This document shows, in pieces, positions 22,746-31,619 of a stretch of 64,000 nucleotides of DNA; the stretch's first letter is position 1, and each line of letters begins with the position of its first letter. This DNA is from Glossina fuscipes (taxonomy: Eukaryota > Arthropoda > Insecta > Diptera > Glossinidae). The notes under the pieces are model-generated. The model made no database searches and was not told where the DNA came from. It was given only the letters and a program-made list of their open reading frames with translations. The stretch spans positions 741,234 through 805,233 of the forward strand of contig NW_023998440.1 in NCBI RefSeq assembly GCF_014805625.2. Direction: 5' to 3'. Made by a program: the position numbers and the translations under genes.

Positions 22746-23820
22746 AGTACGGTGGTAGACATGAAAGTTATATTCCTAATAATCTCTCTTTTTATTTTAT
22801 ATGTTAGTGAAATATTATTTCTGCGAATCTTGTGAGGTGCAAAGATCCAAATTCGGGTCTTCTGTGCTACCGGATGCAATGGCAGACATATTTTTGTCAG
22901 AATGCGTGTAAAAAATGTACGCAACCAATCGCTCAGGGGATGTGCGCTGTTCGTGCAACGCGGTGATTATAAGGAAGAAGAGAGGAAATAGAAAGTAAAA
23001 GGTAGGTTGTGGCCCCAGCCTAATGAGCTTATGCGCAATCGATAAATGATGTTGCTTTAGTGACTTAGCACCCACTACATAGCTACGACGAGAGAAAACT
23101 AGCTTGCTAGTGAGGTTTCTCATTCACTCGGCTATTCACGTGGAATGTAAAATTGATAATACGCTGATAATTCACTACATGTATGCGGTGTGTATTCATC
23201 AAGACCTTCTATAAGCTTCACACTTCTATTTGACAATTACAGAGGAAGCGATAAACTTAATATACTTCGCTCAAACATATATATAGCATTTCAAATCAGA
23301 TCACATGGCGTAATGCGACACAATGAAAATAGGAAAATATTTGAGATAGGTTGGCAGCAATCGAGAAGTAAATTTTATGCAGCAATTATATCATGAAGTC
23401 GTGTTTAAAGCAGAAAATTAGTTTCGACTCGCATTTCTAATGATTTTTAAATTAAAAATGATTAGAATTGTTAATATTTGTGTGGTAGGAAAAAATTTCA
23501 ATTATGAAAAATATTAGACATAGTTACGGTATGCAATCTAAGACATATGCTTGTCCGTTTTATGTAAACAAAAAAGTTTGGTTGATTGTAGAAATTCTCT
23601 TCAAGTTTTTTCTTTCATTGTTTAACTTCTTGTACAAAAGCGAAAACATGTTGAAGATCATGAACTTTATTTATTTTAGAGAAAAAACAAAAAAGAAGAA
23701 AAAATAAAAGAGAAACAGCTACAGCAACAGCAACAACAACAACGAACTTTTTGTAATAATAAACATTAATGTTGTTATGCTGTTATTTTTGCTATTTTCT
23801 ATCATTTGTTAATGTAACGA

Positions 23821-23862
<42 letters not shown>

Positions 23863-24923
23863 GTAGCAAATATCAATAAAATTTTGATCACAATGATTTC
23901 TATAGCTTATTGTTCGTCGGAGAAAATTGTTATTATTGTGGCCATTTTTCTATTTCTTTTTTCGTTTGTTTTGCATTTTGAAGAGAAAAGAAAAGCTTTA
24001 CATGACACGAACACCAAACTGTACAAATGTCTTGACTTTGCTATCGCAATTATTTGTATTTAATGGTAAAGTTCATAAGAGACAAGAAATAATAATCAGG
24101 GCAAATATTATTTGCACTTTTTTTTTTTTTTTGTGAATATTTTTGCTGAAGACATTACTGCAAAAAAAAAAACACGATTATTTTTTATAAGTTTTCTTAA
24201 ACCCTTTTTAAACTTAGATTACTGATTATTGTGCATCGAGATGTTTACTCCCTCTCTGTTAAACTTAAATTTGACTTTACAACAGGGCATTAATTATGAA
24301 TCCGTAAGTTCCTTGGCTCTAACACGTCACAAAGCATGTAAACAATCAAAATGATATAATGGATGCTTCAATAATTCCATTTGTTCGGCCTCTTGTGCCT
24401 CGATCGCAAACTAATCAGCACATGATTGGTAAGTTTTATTAATGAGTTAGTAAAGATCTCATTTCATTGAACTGTTTAATATGCACGCATTCTGAAGATA
24501 GTCAAAGCGAATTGTGGATTTAACCGTTCATTTTTATGGCTCCTAGGGTTGGCGTTCTGAACATGATGTATCATATAGCAGAACATCAAAGAAATTGACA
24601 ATCTATTCCGATGTAGTATAAACTATGCTATAAACTTTCATTTAACTTGCGCTTCCCTTTTTTGAAATGACCAGATTGACCCATAACTTCACTTCATTCT
24701 ATTTTGGGCCACAAATTTATTTATCAATAAGAACAATAACAATAAAACGATAATTTTTTTTCTTTTTCTGTGTCCATTGACCCCGAAGCCTAGTAGGCTT
24801 GTCTGCAGAAATTTACATTAATTCTTACACTTCGTCAACTTACACTACAAATTCAAGAATTTGCAACAGATACTAATAAGTGCTGGCATGTACTTAGATC
24901 ATTTTTATACTCGGAAAAAAATA
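22746..24923. other. AT-rich stretch, nothing recognised
   Basis: A 102-codon minus-strand open frame (22815-23123) contains an in-frame ATG at a GC-balanced stretch (MSAIASGSTEDPNLDL), but no family is recognised. Poly-T at 23829-23861 and other homopolymers fill much of 23.6-24.2 kb. Confidence 0.4.
23829..23861. repeat. Poly-T tract
   Basis: Uninterrupted T run of more than 30 bases. Confidence 0.97.
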
Positions 24924-25083
24924 GATCCGCCTAAGCGGCCGAGTAGGAAAGAGTCTCGACTAGCAGCTCAGTGGTCGTGGGTTTATACCTCAAGTGCCGT
25001 AGAGTTTTTAATAAAGCCGAAAGCCTTAGATACAAGTGCGATACGACTTTAGTCCTAGAATTTATTCTCTGGCTCAATTATAA
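24924..25083 (+). repeat. tRNA-derived SINE, copy 1
   Basis: The head 'gcctaagcggccgagtagg' plus 'gtggtcgtgggtttatacc' aligns with the other SINE copies (31.14 and 63.02 kb) and with the 5' half of a Leu/Ser-type tRNA. The shared body continues 'aagtgccgtagagttttta', 'ataaagccg' and 'ttattctctggctcaatta'. The copy ends where the mariner fossil begins. Confidence 0.72.
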
Positions 25084-25084
25084 A

Positions 25085-25410
25085 AATGCTTTGGAAAGCT
25101 TTATTGGTGCAGTTTATATTAATTAAAATATTTTCAACTATATTTTACAAACTTTTTCTGTCTTTCTGGCAACTAGGCGACCGTTTGGAAGGAATTTTTA
25201 TTGGTTTCGTAGCGATCCAATCCTCGACCCATGTTTGCACCTCTTCAGTGTTTCCAAACAGTGTGTCAGCCAAGGCATGCTGCATCGGTCTGGCCAAGAC
25301 GCAATCAGAATACACTCCATCTGATGAGTAGGATGGGTACGGCAGAGCTTCCCATTCGAGCTGCTATAGTGTATCCTTGACAACTCTTGCAACGTGTGGC
25401 CGAGCGTTGC
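25085..25410 (-). pseudogene. Mariner-family transposase fossil, C-terminal domain
   Basis: The reverse strand reads RPHVARVVKDTL*, then QLEWEALPYPSYSSDGV, MQHALADTLFGNTEEVQTW and VEDWIATKP. It ends LVARKTEKVCKI, the equivalent of 'LPERWEKVV'. This is the classic mariner C-terminus: ARPH, 'HPPYSPDxAPSDYHLF', then the 'WIxSK' helix. The catalytic third Asp region (SPDLAPSDY) is mutated to SSDGVYSD. One in-frame stop is seen. The 3' noncoding end runs to about 25085, where the SINE begins. Confidence 0.82.
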
Positions 25411-25439
25411 CATGCTTACCTTTCTCAGAAATTTCTCAT

Positions 25440-25545
25440 CTTCTTCAAACTCATTGACCATAATAAAATAGAAGATTGCTTTTACGTTTAAGACATTAAG
25501 TCTTTCTGGTAGACGTGTGCCTTTGCATCCTCTCCTCAAAAATTG
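25440..25545 (-). pseudogene. Second mariner C-terminal scrap
   Basis: The reverse strand has FLRRGCKGTRLPERLNVLN followed by VKAIFYFI, resembling the extreme mariner C-terminus ('FYRxGIxxLPERW....GQYF'). It lies upstream, in transposase direction, of another C-terminus. So either two mariner copies meet here or one has been rearranged. Confidence 0.45.
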
Positions 25546-25974
25546 CCCTACAACAAGATTTCCATAAGATGGTATTGAAGTCTCTGCAATACTCTATAAT
25601 TGACACGAGTTATGATGGCTTATCGTAGCCTACTCGCCGCGAGAGAGTAATGTATTTGCCTTAACTCTCTTTGGTTCGTCTTATATGTTAATCGCTGAAG
25701 CACCAAGACAACAAGTATTAATTTTTTCTTAAGTAATCGATGCTTTGATTCCGTTTAATATTACGGTCGGCATATACATCTAGTTATTTGTTAGTATCTA
25801 CAACGTCTATCCTTCGACATGTCGCACGCGGCTCTTTACTATATACACGTATATATATATATGTATAAGCTCATGATTGTGATATTTGAGTTTAATGTCT
25901 TCATATCTAAAATGGGGTAGTTTAATAGATGCATTTGTTTTTTTTTTTTTTTTCTCTGCAATTCACCGGTAATT

Positions 25975-26163
25975 TTATTGCAGTTCGCATTATAAAACCA
26001 AATCGGTCGATTTGGGCCATTGTACCACCACGTACCACGAAAACCGAGAACATCTCCGATGCTGTAGCCCCTGTACAAGAATGGCAATAAGTGACCACGC
26101 CTCCCCAGTGCACCTTTACAAGGTGCAGAAACAAGCTTGAAAACTCCCACAAAGTATATTTAT
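25975..26163 (-). repeat. Family A copy 7, left half (split by LTR)
   Basis: Shows 'ccaaatcggtcgatttggg', 'tctccgatgctgtagcccct', 'aagtgaccacgcctccccag', and 'gcagaaacaagcttgaaaac' then 'aaagtata'. The family block that should follow ('ttcttggccagtttcaaattt') resumes after the LTR at 26595. Low-complexity DNA (T tract 25938-25953, TA repeat 25850-25862) precedes it. Confidence 0.75.
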
Positions 26164-26594
26164 TGTTATGAAATTCGCCTTTCTAAGATATAGTCCGCAT
26201 CACTGGATCGTGGATATTTTGTTCAAGCGAAATACACTTCAAAGTTCTTTTATTTACAATTTCATGCCTTAACAGTAGGATTATTTATTTACAGTTATAT
26301 TCATTAAATGTAGAATTATTCACGATTTATTTTTGGCAATATTTTCTACTGCTCAACCTAAAATACTCTTTTCCTACTAACTCTCCCTTCCACAAACATT
26401 CTATTTATGTACACTTTTACCATCATATTACTAGCACTTAATTTTATAGTTTTATTTTTAATTCGTTAACCTGCTTTTCTGGTACTCGTTTTCCTTGGCC
26501 GGCAGCTGCATGCTGCGAATGTGCATTTGGTTTTTCCCTCTTTAGGGATTTTATTACTTAGCTGGAATGAGCAGGATTTGGGATTTCCGTAAGA
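26164..26594 (-). repeat. Solo LTR, minus strand
   Basis: About 430 bp matching, along its whole length, the element at 57294-57702. Shared blocks on the minus strand are 'cggaaatcccaaatcc', 'accaaatgcacattc', 'gcagctgccggcc', 'aaaagcaggttaac', 'aataaatcgtgaataattct' and 'cacgatc..gcgg'. The distal terminus is TGTT on the plus strand; the proximal one is AAGA where AACA would be expected. No internal retroelement coding lies beside it, so it is a recombined solo LTR. It sits exactly inside family A copy 7. Confidence 0.75.
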
Positions 26595-26915
26595 ATATTC
26601 TTCAAATTTTGACTGGAGCTAAGAACGTCCGTCTGCTCGCCCGTATATTGAACATTCTCCCGATGGAAAAAATGAAGATGTCGCCTATAAATTTGCAAGT
26701 TTTTTGGAAGTTTTTAAAGGACACGTTTACAATGCCAACGCGCCTGTACGAAAAAAAAACTTTTATTGTGAAAAACATTGGCATCGCCCAGCCCACTCCA
26801 TGCTATAGCATGCAAGCCTAAAAATTTAGTTCGTTTACTTTTTTGACTTTTTTAGGACAGCAGTGATGGGTTGAAGAGATTCGGTCATGATCGAATATAG
26901 TTTTCTTAATAGCGT
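26595..26915 (-). repeat. Family A copy 7, right half
   Basis: Continues the interrupted copy: 'attcttcaaattttgac', 'cgtccgtctgctcgccc', 'gaagatgtcgcctataaatt', 'aatgccaacgcgcctgtac', 'gcccagcccactccatgct', ending with the hairpin ATTCGGTC-AT-GATCGAAT near 26880-26897 and 'atagttttctta'. Confidence 0.75.
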
Positions 26916-27590
26916 TGTGGTCGCTGCAAACATTTATCACGGTTTCCACATATGTTTAAGGTCTCACGTAGCCCGAACAATAATTCTGCTTGCTTCAACA
27001 CATTCATTGTTCGTCGTCTACGAAGCTCCAGCAATACTGATCTTCACATTAAGTTGAAGTTGGCCGTAATTTTGGCCCGAGCCTCTTCAGGGCTGAAAAA
27101 AACTATGTTGTACAACTTATAGCGCTACATAAACCGCAAACGCAATGATTTAAGATGAAAAAGCCAGACACTTTCGTATCCGTTGAGCTTTCCGTTGAAA
27201 AATAACGAATAATTATTCAGCGTTGCAATAGAGGTCTTGCTAAGACATACATTCCATTTTATATGGTGAACTACTATAGGGATAAAAGTTCGGATAAACT
27301 ATGAGCAGCTGTTATTGGCAGATTTTCTTAAAATTTCATGTCGTTATTTTCTCGATGGACGTACATTATTTAGAGTATATTTCTCGTTATGAAAATCGCC
27401 AATGCGCCATATGGACATTTCACTCCGTTTACAATATTTAGAGATGTGTGTCGAACACCTAGCCCTTCCCTTCGTGTGAAATGGCGAAGGGAGGGACAGA
27501 AAGAGGTGACCGAAAAGATAGAGAAAAGAAGGGGATGGAGACCCCCCAATCAAGCTGCCTTGTATCCAATCAGTACGTCTTTACCGACTA
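26916..27590. other. No recognised gene
   Basis: A purine-rich, moderately GC-balanced patch at 27460-27550 makes a 71-codon open frame with no recognisable homology. Confidence 0.4.
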
Positions 27591-27700
27591 AACGATCGCT
27601 TTAGTTTCGGCCGAACTAAAGACTGCGGCGCTTGCGATTTGCAACCGCGAACTCTGATTTTGTTAGCCGCGACTCTGCTCGGCTACTCGTGCAGTGGATG
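27591..27700 (-). repeat. tRNA-derived SINE head, diverged
   Basis: On the minus strand TAGCCGAGCAG is an exact A-box match (TRGYNNANNNG). It is followed at tRNA-like spacing by 'gcggttgcaaatcgcaag', a weak B box. The head resembles the other SINE copies, but the body is different and contains the palindrome at 27599-27621. It could be a different tRNA-derived family. Confidence 0.45.
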
Positions 27701-28737
27701 TTGGCCGGCAGCCAAGAGAAAGAAGAAGAAAGTTCTTAAAAATTCTTTTGCATACTTTCATAAATTGCTCACTTACGCCTCATGTTCTTTACTTTAACTA
27801 TAAAAAATATTCTTTACACTTCACGAGAACAAATTCGAATAAATCTTATCAAAAATTTGGTTAAGGTATTTTAAAATTTCTGCACATAATTCTCTGGTGC
27901 AGAAGAGTGCACTTGTGTATCAATTAAAACGAGTCAGCTAATGCTATATATTAACAATACTGTTGTGTATAGGCCAAGGAGGGGGAAAATAAAACGAAAG
28001 AAAAAAAAAAAGGAAAAGTAAGTTAATACTGGACTCAAAGACATCTTAATAGCAGCCATATATATATATATTAAGTGATTCTATTTATAATAAACAGTAG
28101 TAATCGCATGTTGCGAAATCCCCTTCGATATAACAACTCGTTTAAATTGCTTTACGGTCAGTTTCTATTTAAAAGTAGGGCAATGTTTATTAAACGTCAT
28201 AGCCCTCATATTTGCGCAGCACCTCAAAATTAGTTTCGTTTTACCAAGTAATTAGATAGAAAAAAAGCCCTTAAAGTGTCATTAATTTTAACGGTTCCGT
28301 TTAGCGTTGGCATGATTTAGCAGTTAAACGTCAAACGAAATAAACAAATATATACATACACAAGACAACTGGCTTAACTTGATTGTGGTAATATTTTTTT
28401 CTTCTTTTTACTTATTAGCGTAATTTATGCTATTTCATTACATTTGTGTGTGGTGGTTAAATACTTAAATCGCGTATATGCCTAATTTCATGTCATTAGT
28501 TTGTGTGATAACTGTGCAACATAATGTAACGATTTTGTAGCCATTTAAGCCGTTTACAATTTGCCATCATCACGACATTTTAAACTCTTTCGAGTATTTT
28601 TTATTTTTTTTCTTTTTTATAGAGATTGGTATATAAACCACAAGCAGCGGTTAAACGAGAGTAATTCAAACAAAAGAGCTGCCAACACACCCGCACTTAT
28701 ACTAAACAACAATAAGAGGTAAACATATATTGAAATA

Positions 28738-28865
28738 ACGACAATAAAAACAACTGCAACAACAGCAAAAATTGCAACAACAATAACAACAATCATAACA
28801 ACAACAACAATATCAAAAAAAAATAAATAAAAAAATAAAAACAACAACTATTATAATAATAACAC
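28738..28865. repeat. (CAA/AAT)n imperfect microsatellite region
   Basis: Repeated CAA, AAC and AAAT units interrupted by short unique words. It gives a spurious valine-rich minus-strand frame. Confidence 0.9.
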
Positions 28866-29536
28866 AACATCTGAAGCAGCAGCAAGCAGTAAATAGCAAG
28901 AAACGGTAAGCAATCAAACGTTTAAAGGGTTATTTTTGTATTAACAAAAAGGAAAAGAAAAGAAAATAAAACAAAAAGACTTTAGACTTAATAGTTTCAC
29001 GTCTATATAGTTAATCTATTGAAAATAGCTGCAACAAAAACAACAACAATAAAACACATTTGTTTTAAATTTATTCTAAAGACGAACCAACGTCAATGTT
29101 CGAAAGCAGGGAATCGAATAAAAAGAAGCAGAAACAACACATACACCAGACTCAAAGTAAGAAGCAACACGAGCGCGGGAGCCCGATTTATATGATTTTT
29201 TCAACTGCACTATATTGTTATTGTTGTTGTTGCTATTGTTCAAAAAAAAATCAAAGTGTATACGTACTTGAATAACAGAAATGGGGTCAAAGTTCGTTTT
29301 AGAGAATTGCATATAAAATATGTTGGTCGGCCGATTGGTGGTGGCGCTGTTTGGTGCTGGTGTTTAAAAAGCTATTTAATATTAAATTGTTAGAGTAGGA
29401 GTTTTTTTGTAGTTGATTATGTTTTGTTCCTAACTGCCCAATAATAATGATAAGGTACGGTAATCATAAGCGAGAATACTTAATATCATTAGTAATACTA
29501 CTACAGTGTCCGCATATATATAATGTATAATTCTTT

Positions 29537-29539
<3 letters not shown>

Positions 29540-29571
<32 letters not shown>
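29540..29571. repeat. (AT)n microsatellite
   Basis: Pure AT dinucleotide run. Confidence 0.97.
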
Positions 29572-29578
<7 letters not shown>

Positions 29579-30419
29579 ACGACTTTTTAACCTAAATCAT
29601 AAGCTTTTCTACCATTTTATGGGAATATTTTCAATATATTTATCTCAGCTTCATCTTAAAGAAACAGCTTAAAACCAAAAACAATTCCAGCATAACCGTA
29701 CATTAACTTTCTTATTATCCGAGTAAAGAAAGAATACATATAATAAAACAAGCGCCCAAGATTGGTCCATCGGTCTGTTCTTCTAATCGTGTAATACACA
29801 AACCCACAATTAAGTCAGTTATGTTTTTTGTTGATTGCAACTCTTTGTGATAAGCCGATGCAAAGCTTTTTGCAGCTTGCTTTCAATCCATTAGTTTTAC
29901 CAGCATTTAGCGGACTTATTATCTCAACCATTCAACTGTGTCTTACGAGTACATACGCCATGAAAAAAATATAAAATTTTGTGTTTCGCTGCATTCATCT
30001 GCTCTTGTCGAACTTCCTAACGAAATTCTCACATTATGAATGTGTTTATGTCATAATAATATATTCCAGAATGTGTGTTTGTCATTCTGTCAGCTTCTTC
30101 CATCACAACCATGGCGAGGCTACTCATCATCGCTAAATTTTCGCCACGCAATTTGAATGCACATTTTCCAAAGAGGTCGGCACAGTTAACTGTTTGAATA
30201 AGTGAGTGGTCGCTTTTATCGGGAGGAATATGAGCGACTTGTGATTTTTTGAAGAGAAAATGCAAATGTACAATCAAAGATTTATTTAATTGAAATTCCA
30301 TATTCCGAATCGCTGAAGAAGTAACGTATGTCCAGTTGCAAGCGCTTTAAATCAAAACGGAAGGTATGTGAATGTCATAAATTATTGGAGCGACAGTACA
30401 GAAATTTGTGGCAAGGGTT

Positions 30420-30760
30420 TAACGTGGGTTCCTGCCTGAAAGGCTTAACCCCACGGTGGCCCAAACCACTTTTAAGCGTACTACGCCCCCTGGCGAGTTA
30501 GACAATCCCCACAGAGTAAAACCAGAGTCCAGAACAGTTTATTGTGTATGGAACAATAAACCCCACTCTGGTGAATGGCGAGGCCTAGCTGCACTCAATT
30601 GTTCCATTTTAGCTAGGAACTCGCCAACCATAACCACTACGAGTACTCCCCGAAGGGCCGCACCCAAGCAGTCAGGACTCACAAATTGATCAACTGACTG
30701 CTTCTGCCATAAGGCTTCCACTGTGCTGTTGATCAATTACCACCATTACCCGCAGGCATT
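30420..30760. other. GC-richer hairpin-rich island
   Basis: A 340-bp block clearly richer in G+C than its surroundings, with several strong inverted repeats. ACCAGAGT (30521-30528) pairs with ACTCTGGT (30565-30572). Nested inside, GTTTATTG (30537-30544) pairs with CAATAAAC (30554-30561). AATTGATCAAC (30684-30694) pairs with GTTGATCAATT (30728-30738). CGTGGG..TT near 30423 pairs with AACCCCACG ending at 30455 around a GCCT/AGGC inner stem. Both strands have open frames of about 65-77 codons, but neither matches a known protein. It could be a structured transposon segment (such as a retroelement UTR) or a structured RNA. Confidence 0.5.
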
Positions 30761-30830
30761 CATGACATGTGTTCAAAAGTAAAAATAGGTAAAAGGGGAG
30801 AACTTATTCGTCATACCCCTTTTCCATTCT

Positions 30831-30975
30831 TGCATGTATTAATTAATTTACCAGACATTTTCTTTCATTCGGCCAAAGGGAAAGCCGTCCATCAATTCCT
30901 TTTTGCATGTATTAATTCATTTACCAGACATTTTCTTTTATTCGGCCAGAGGGAAAGCCGTCCGTCAATTCCTTT
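30831..30975. repeat. 73-bp tandem duplication, two copies
   Basis: Copy one (30831-30903) and copy two (30904-30975) each run from 'tgcatgtattaatt' to 'tcaattccttt' and differ at about four positions. The shared core includes 'accagacattttctt', 'attcggcca' and 'gggaaagccgtcc'. Confidence 0.93.
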
Positions 30976-31140
30976 AGCATAAATAGTGTAATTAATTTCA
31001 TCTCAGTACAATTGAAAATTGATTGGCTAGCCATCGATCTTTTTCTTCGGTTTTGCATAACAGTTTCTAAAGAAAATTCGTTAACTAAATTGAAAGCCGC
31101 ATTTCACTTAACCGGCGAGAAATTTATGAAGATCACTTTA

Positions 31141-31304
31141 GATTGGCCTGAGTGGGCGAATAGGCGAAGGTCGTAGGTTCAATTCTAAATTGCGGCACAG
31201 TTTCCAATAAAGCCGATACCGTTAGTTGGTAGACCTCTGAGACTTTATTATTTGAGTTTACATCGCTGACTAAATTATTTATAGTAATAATAATAATAAT
31301 AATG
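31141..31304 (+). repeat. tRNA-derived SINE, copy 2
   Basis: Head 'gcctgagtgggcgaatagg', then GGTTCAATTCT at 31176-31186, which matches the B-box consensus at nine of eleven positions. The body is 'tgcggcacagtttccaataa', and the tail 'actaaattatttatagtaat' is followed by (AAT)n. Relative to copy 3 it lacks about 30 bp between the A and B boxes. Tail and body match copy 3 at 63.02 kb. Confidence 0.75.
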
Positions 31305-31619
31305 CAAAAATTAACTATAAGTTATAACTAAGTTATTCTTCTTCTTCAGCGAGGGTAAACGATCGAATTAAAGTGCACATCAATGTCTGATTTATTAACA
31401 TAGACAGAATCAGGCTACAGCCATTGTCTCTTGTCAGAAAAATTGTTGCAGATTATCATAGGCACTTTCCAACATCGTCTCAAGAAGGTCTCTGCTAAAG
31501 ATGAATTTATAGAGAACGCCATGTAGCTGTATAAGATTCAACAAATTCATTTCGAAGAAAAAAACTAAAATTACAAATGACAAAAATGCTCAGGAATAAT
31601 TAAATATTTTACATAGTTT
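31305..31619. other. No recognised feature
   Basis: AT-rich DNA between the SINE tail and the 3' side of the copia fossil. No LTR was identified. Confidence 0.4.

Larger units (their letters stand above)
27701..30419. other. AT-rich, microsatellite-rich stretch
   Basis: No gene is recognised. A 90-codon ATG-to-TGA frame on the minus strand (30029-30301; internal segment ENLAMMSSLAMVVMEEADR) looks more protein-like than most here, but it matches nothing I know and has no supporting signal. Confidence 0.4.

Noticed and set aside
22815..23123. 102-codon minus-strand frame
   Set aside because: Mixed hydrophobic and random composition; only the last third looks protein-like, and no family was recognised.
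25600..25655. tRNA-like word 'gcggcgagtaggc' on the minus strand near the mariner fossil
   Set aside because: Only an A-box-like word; no B box at tRNA spacing and no SINE body.
30029..30301. 90-codon ATG-to-TGA frame on the minus strand
   Set aside because: Length is not exceptional for 64 kb of AT-rich DNA; no splice or homology support.
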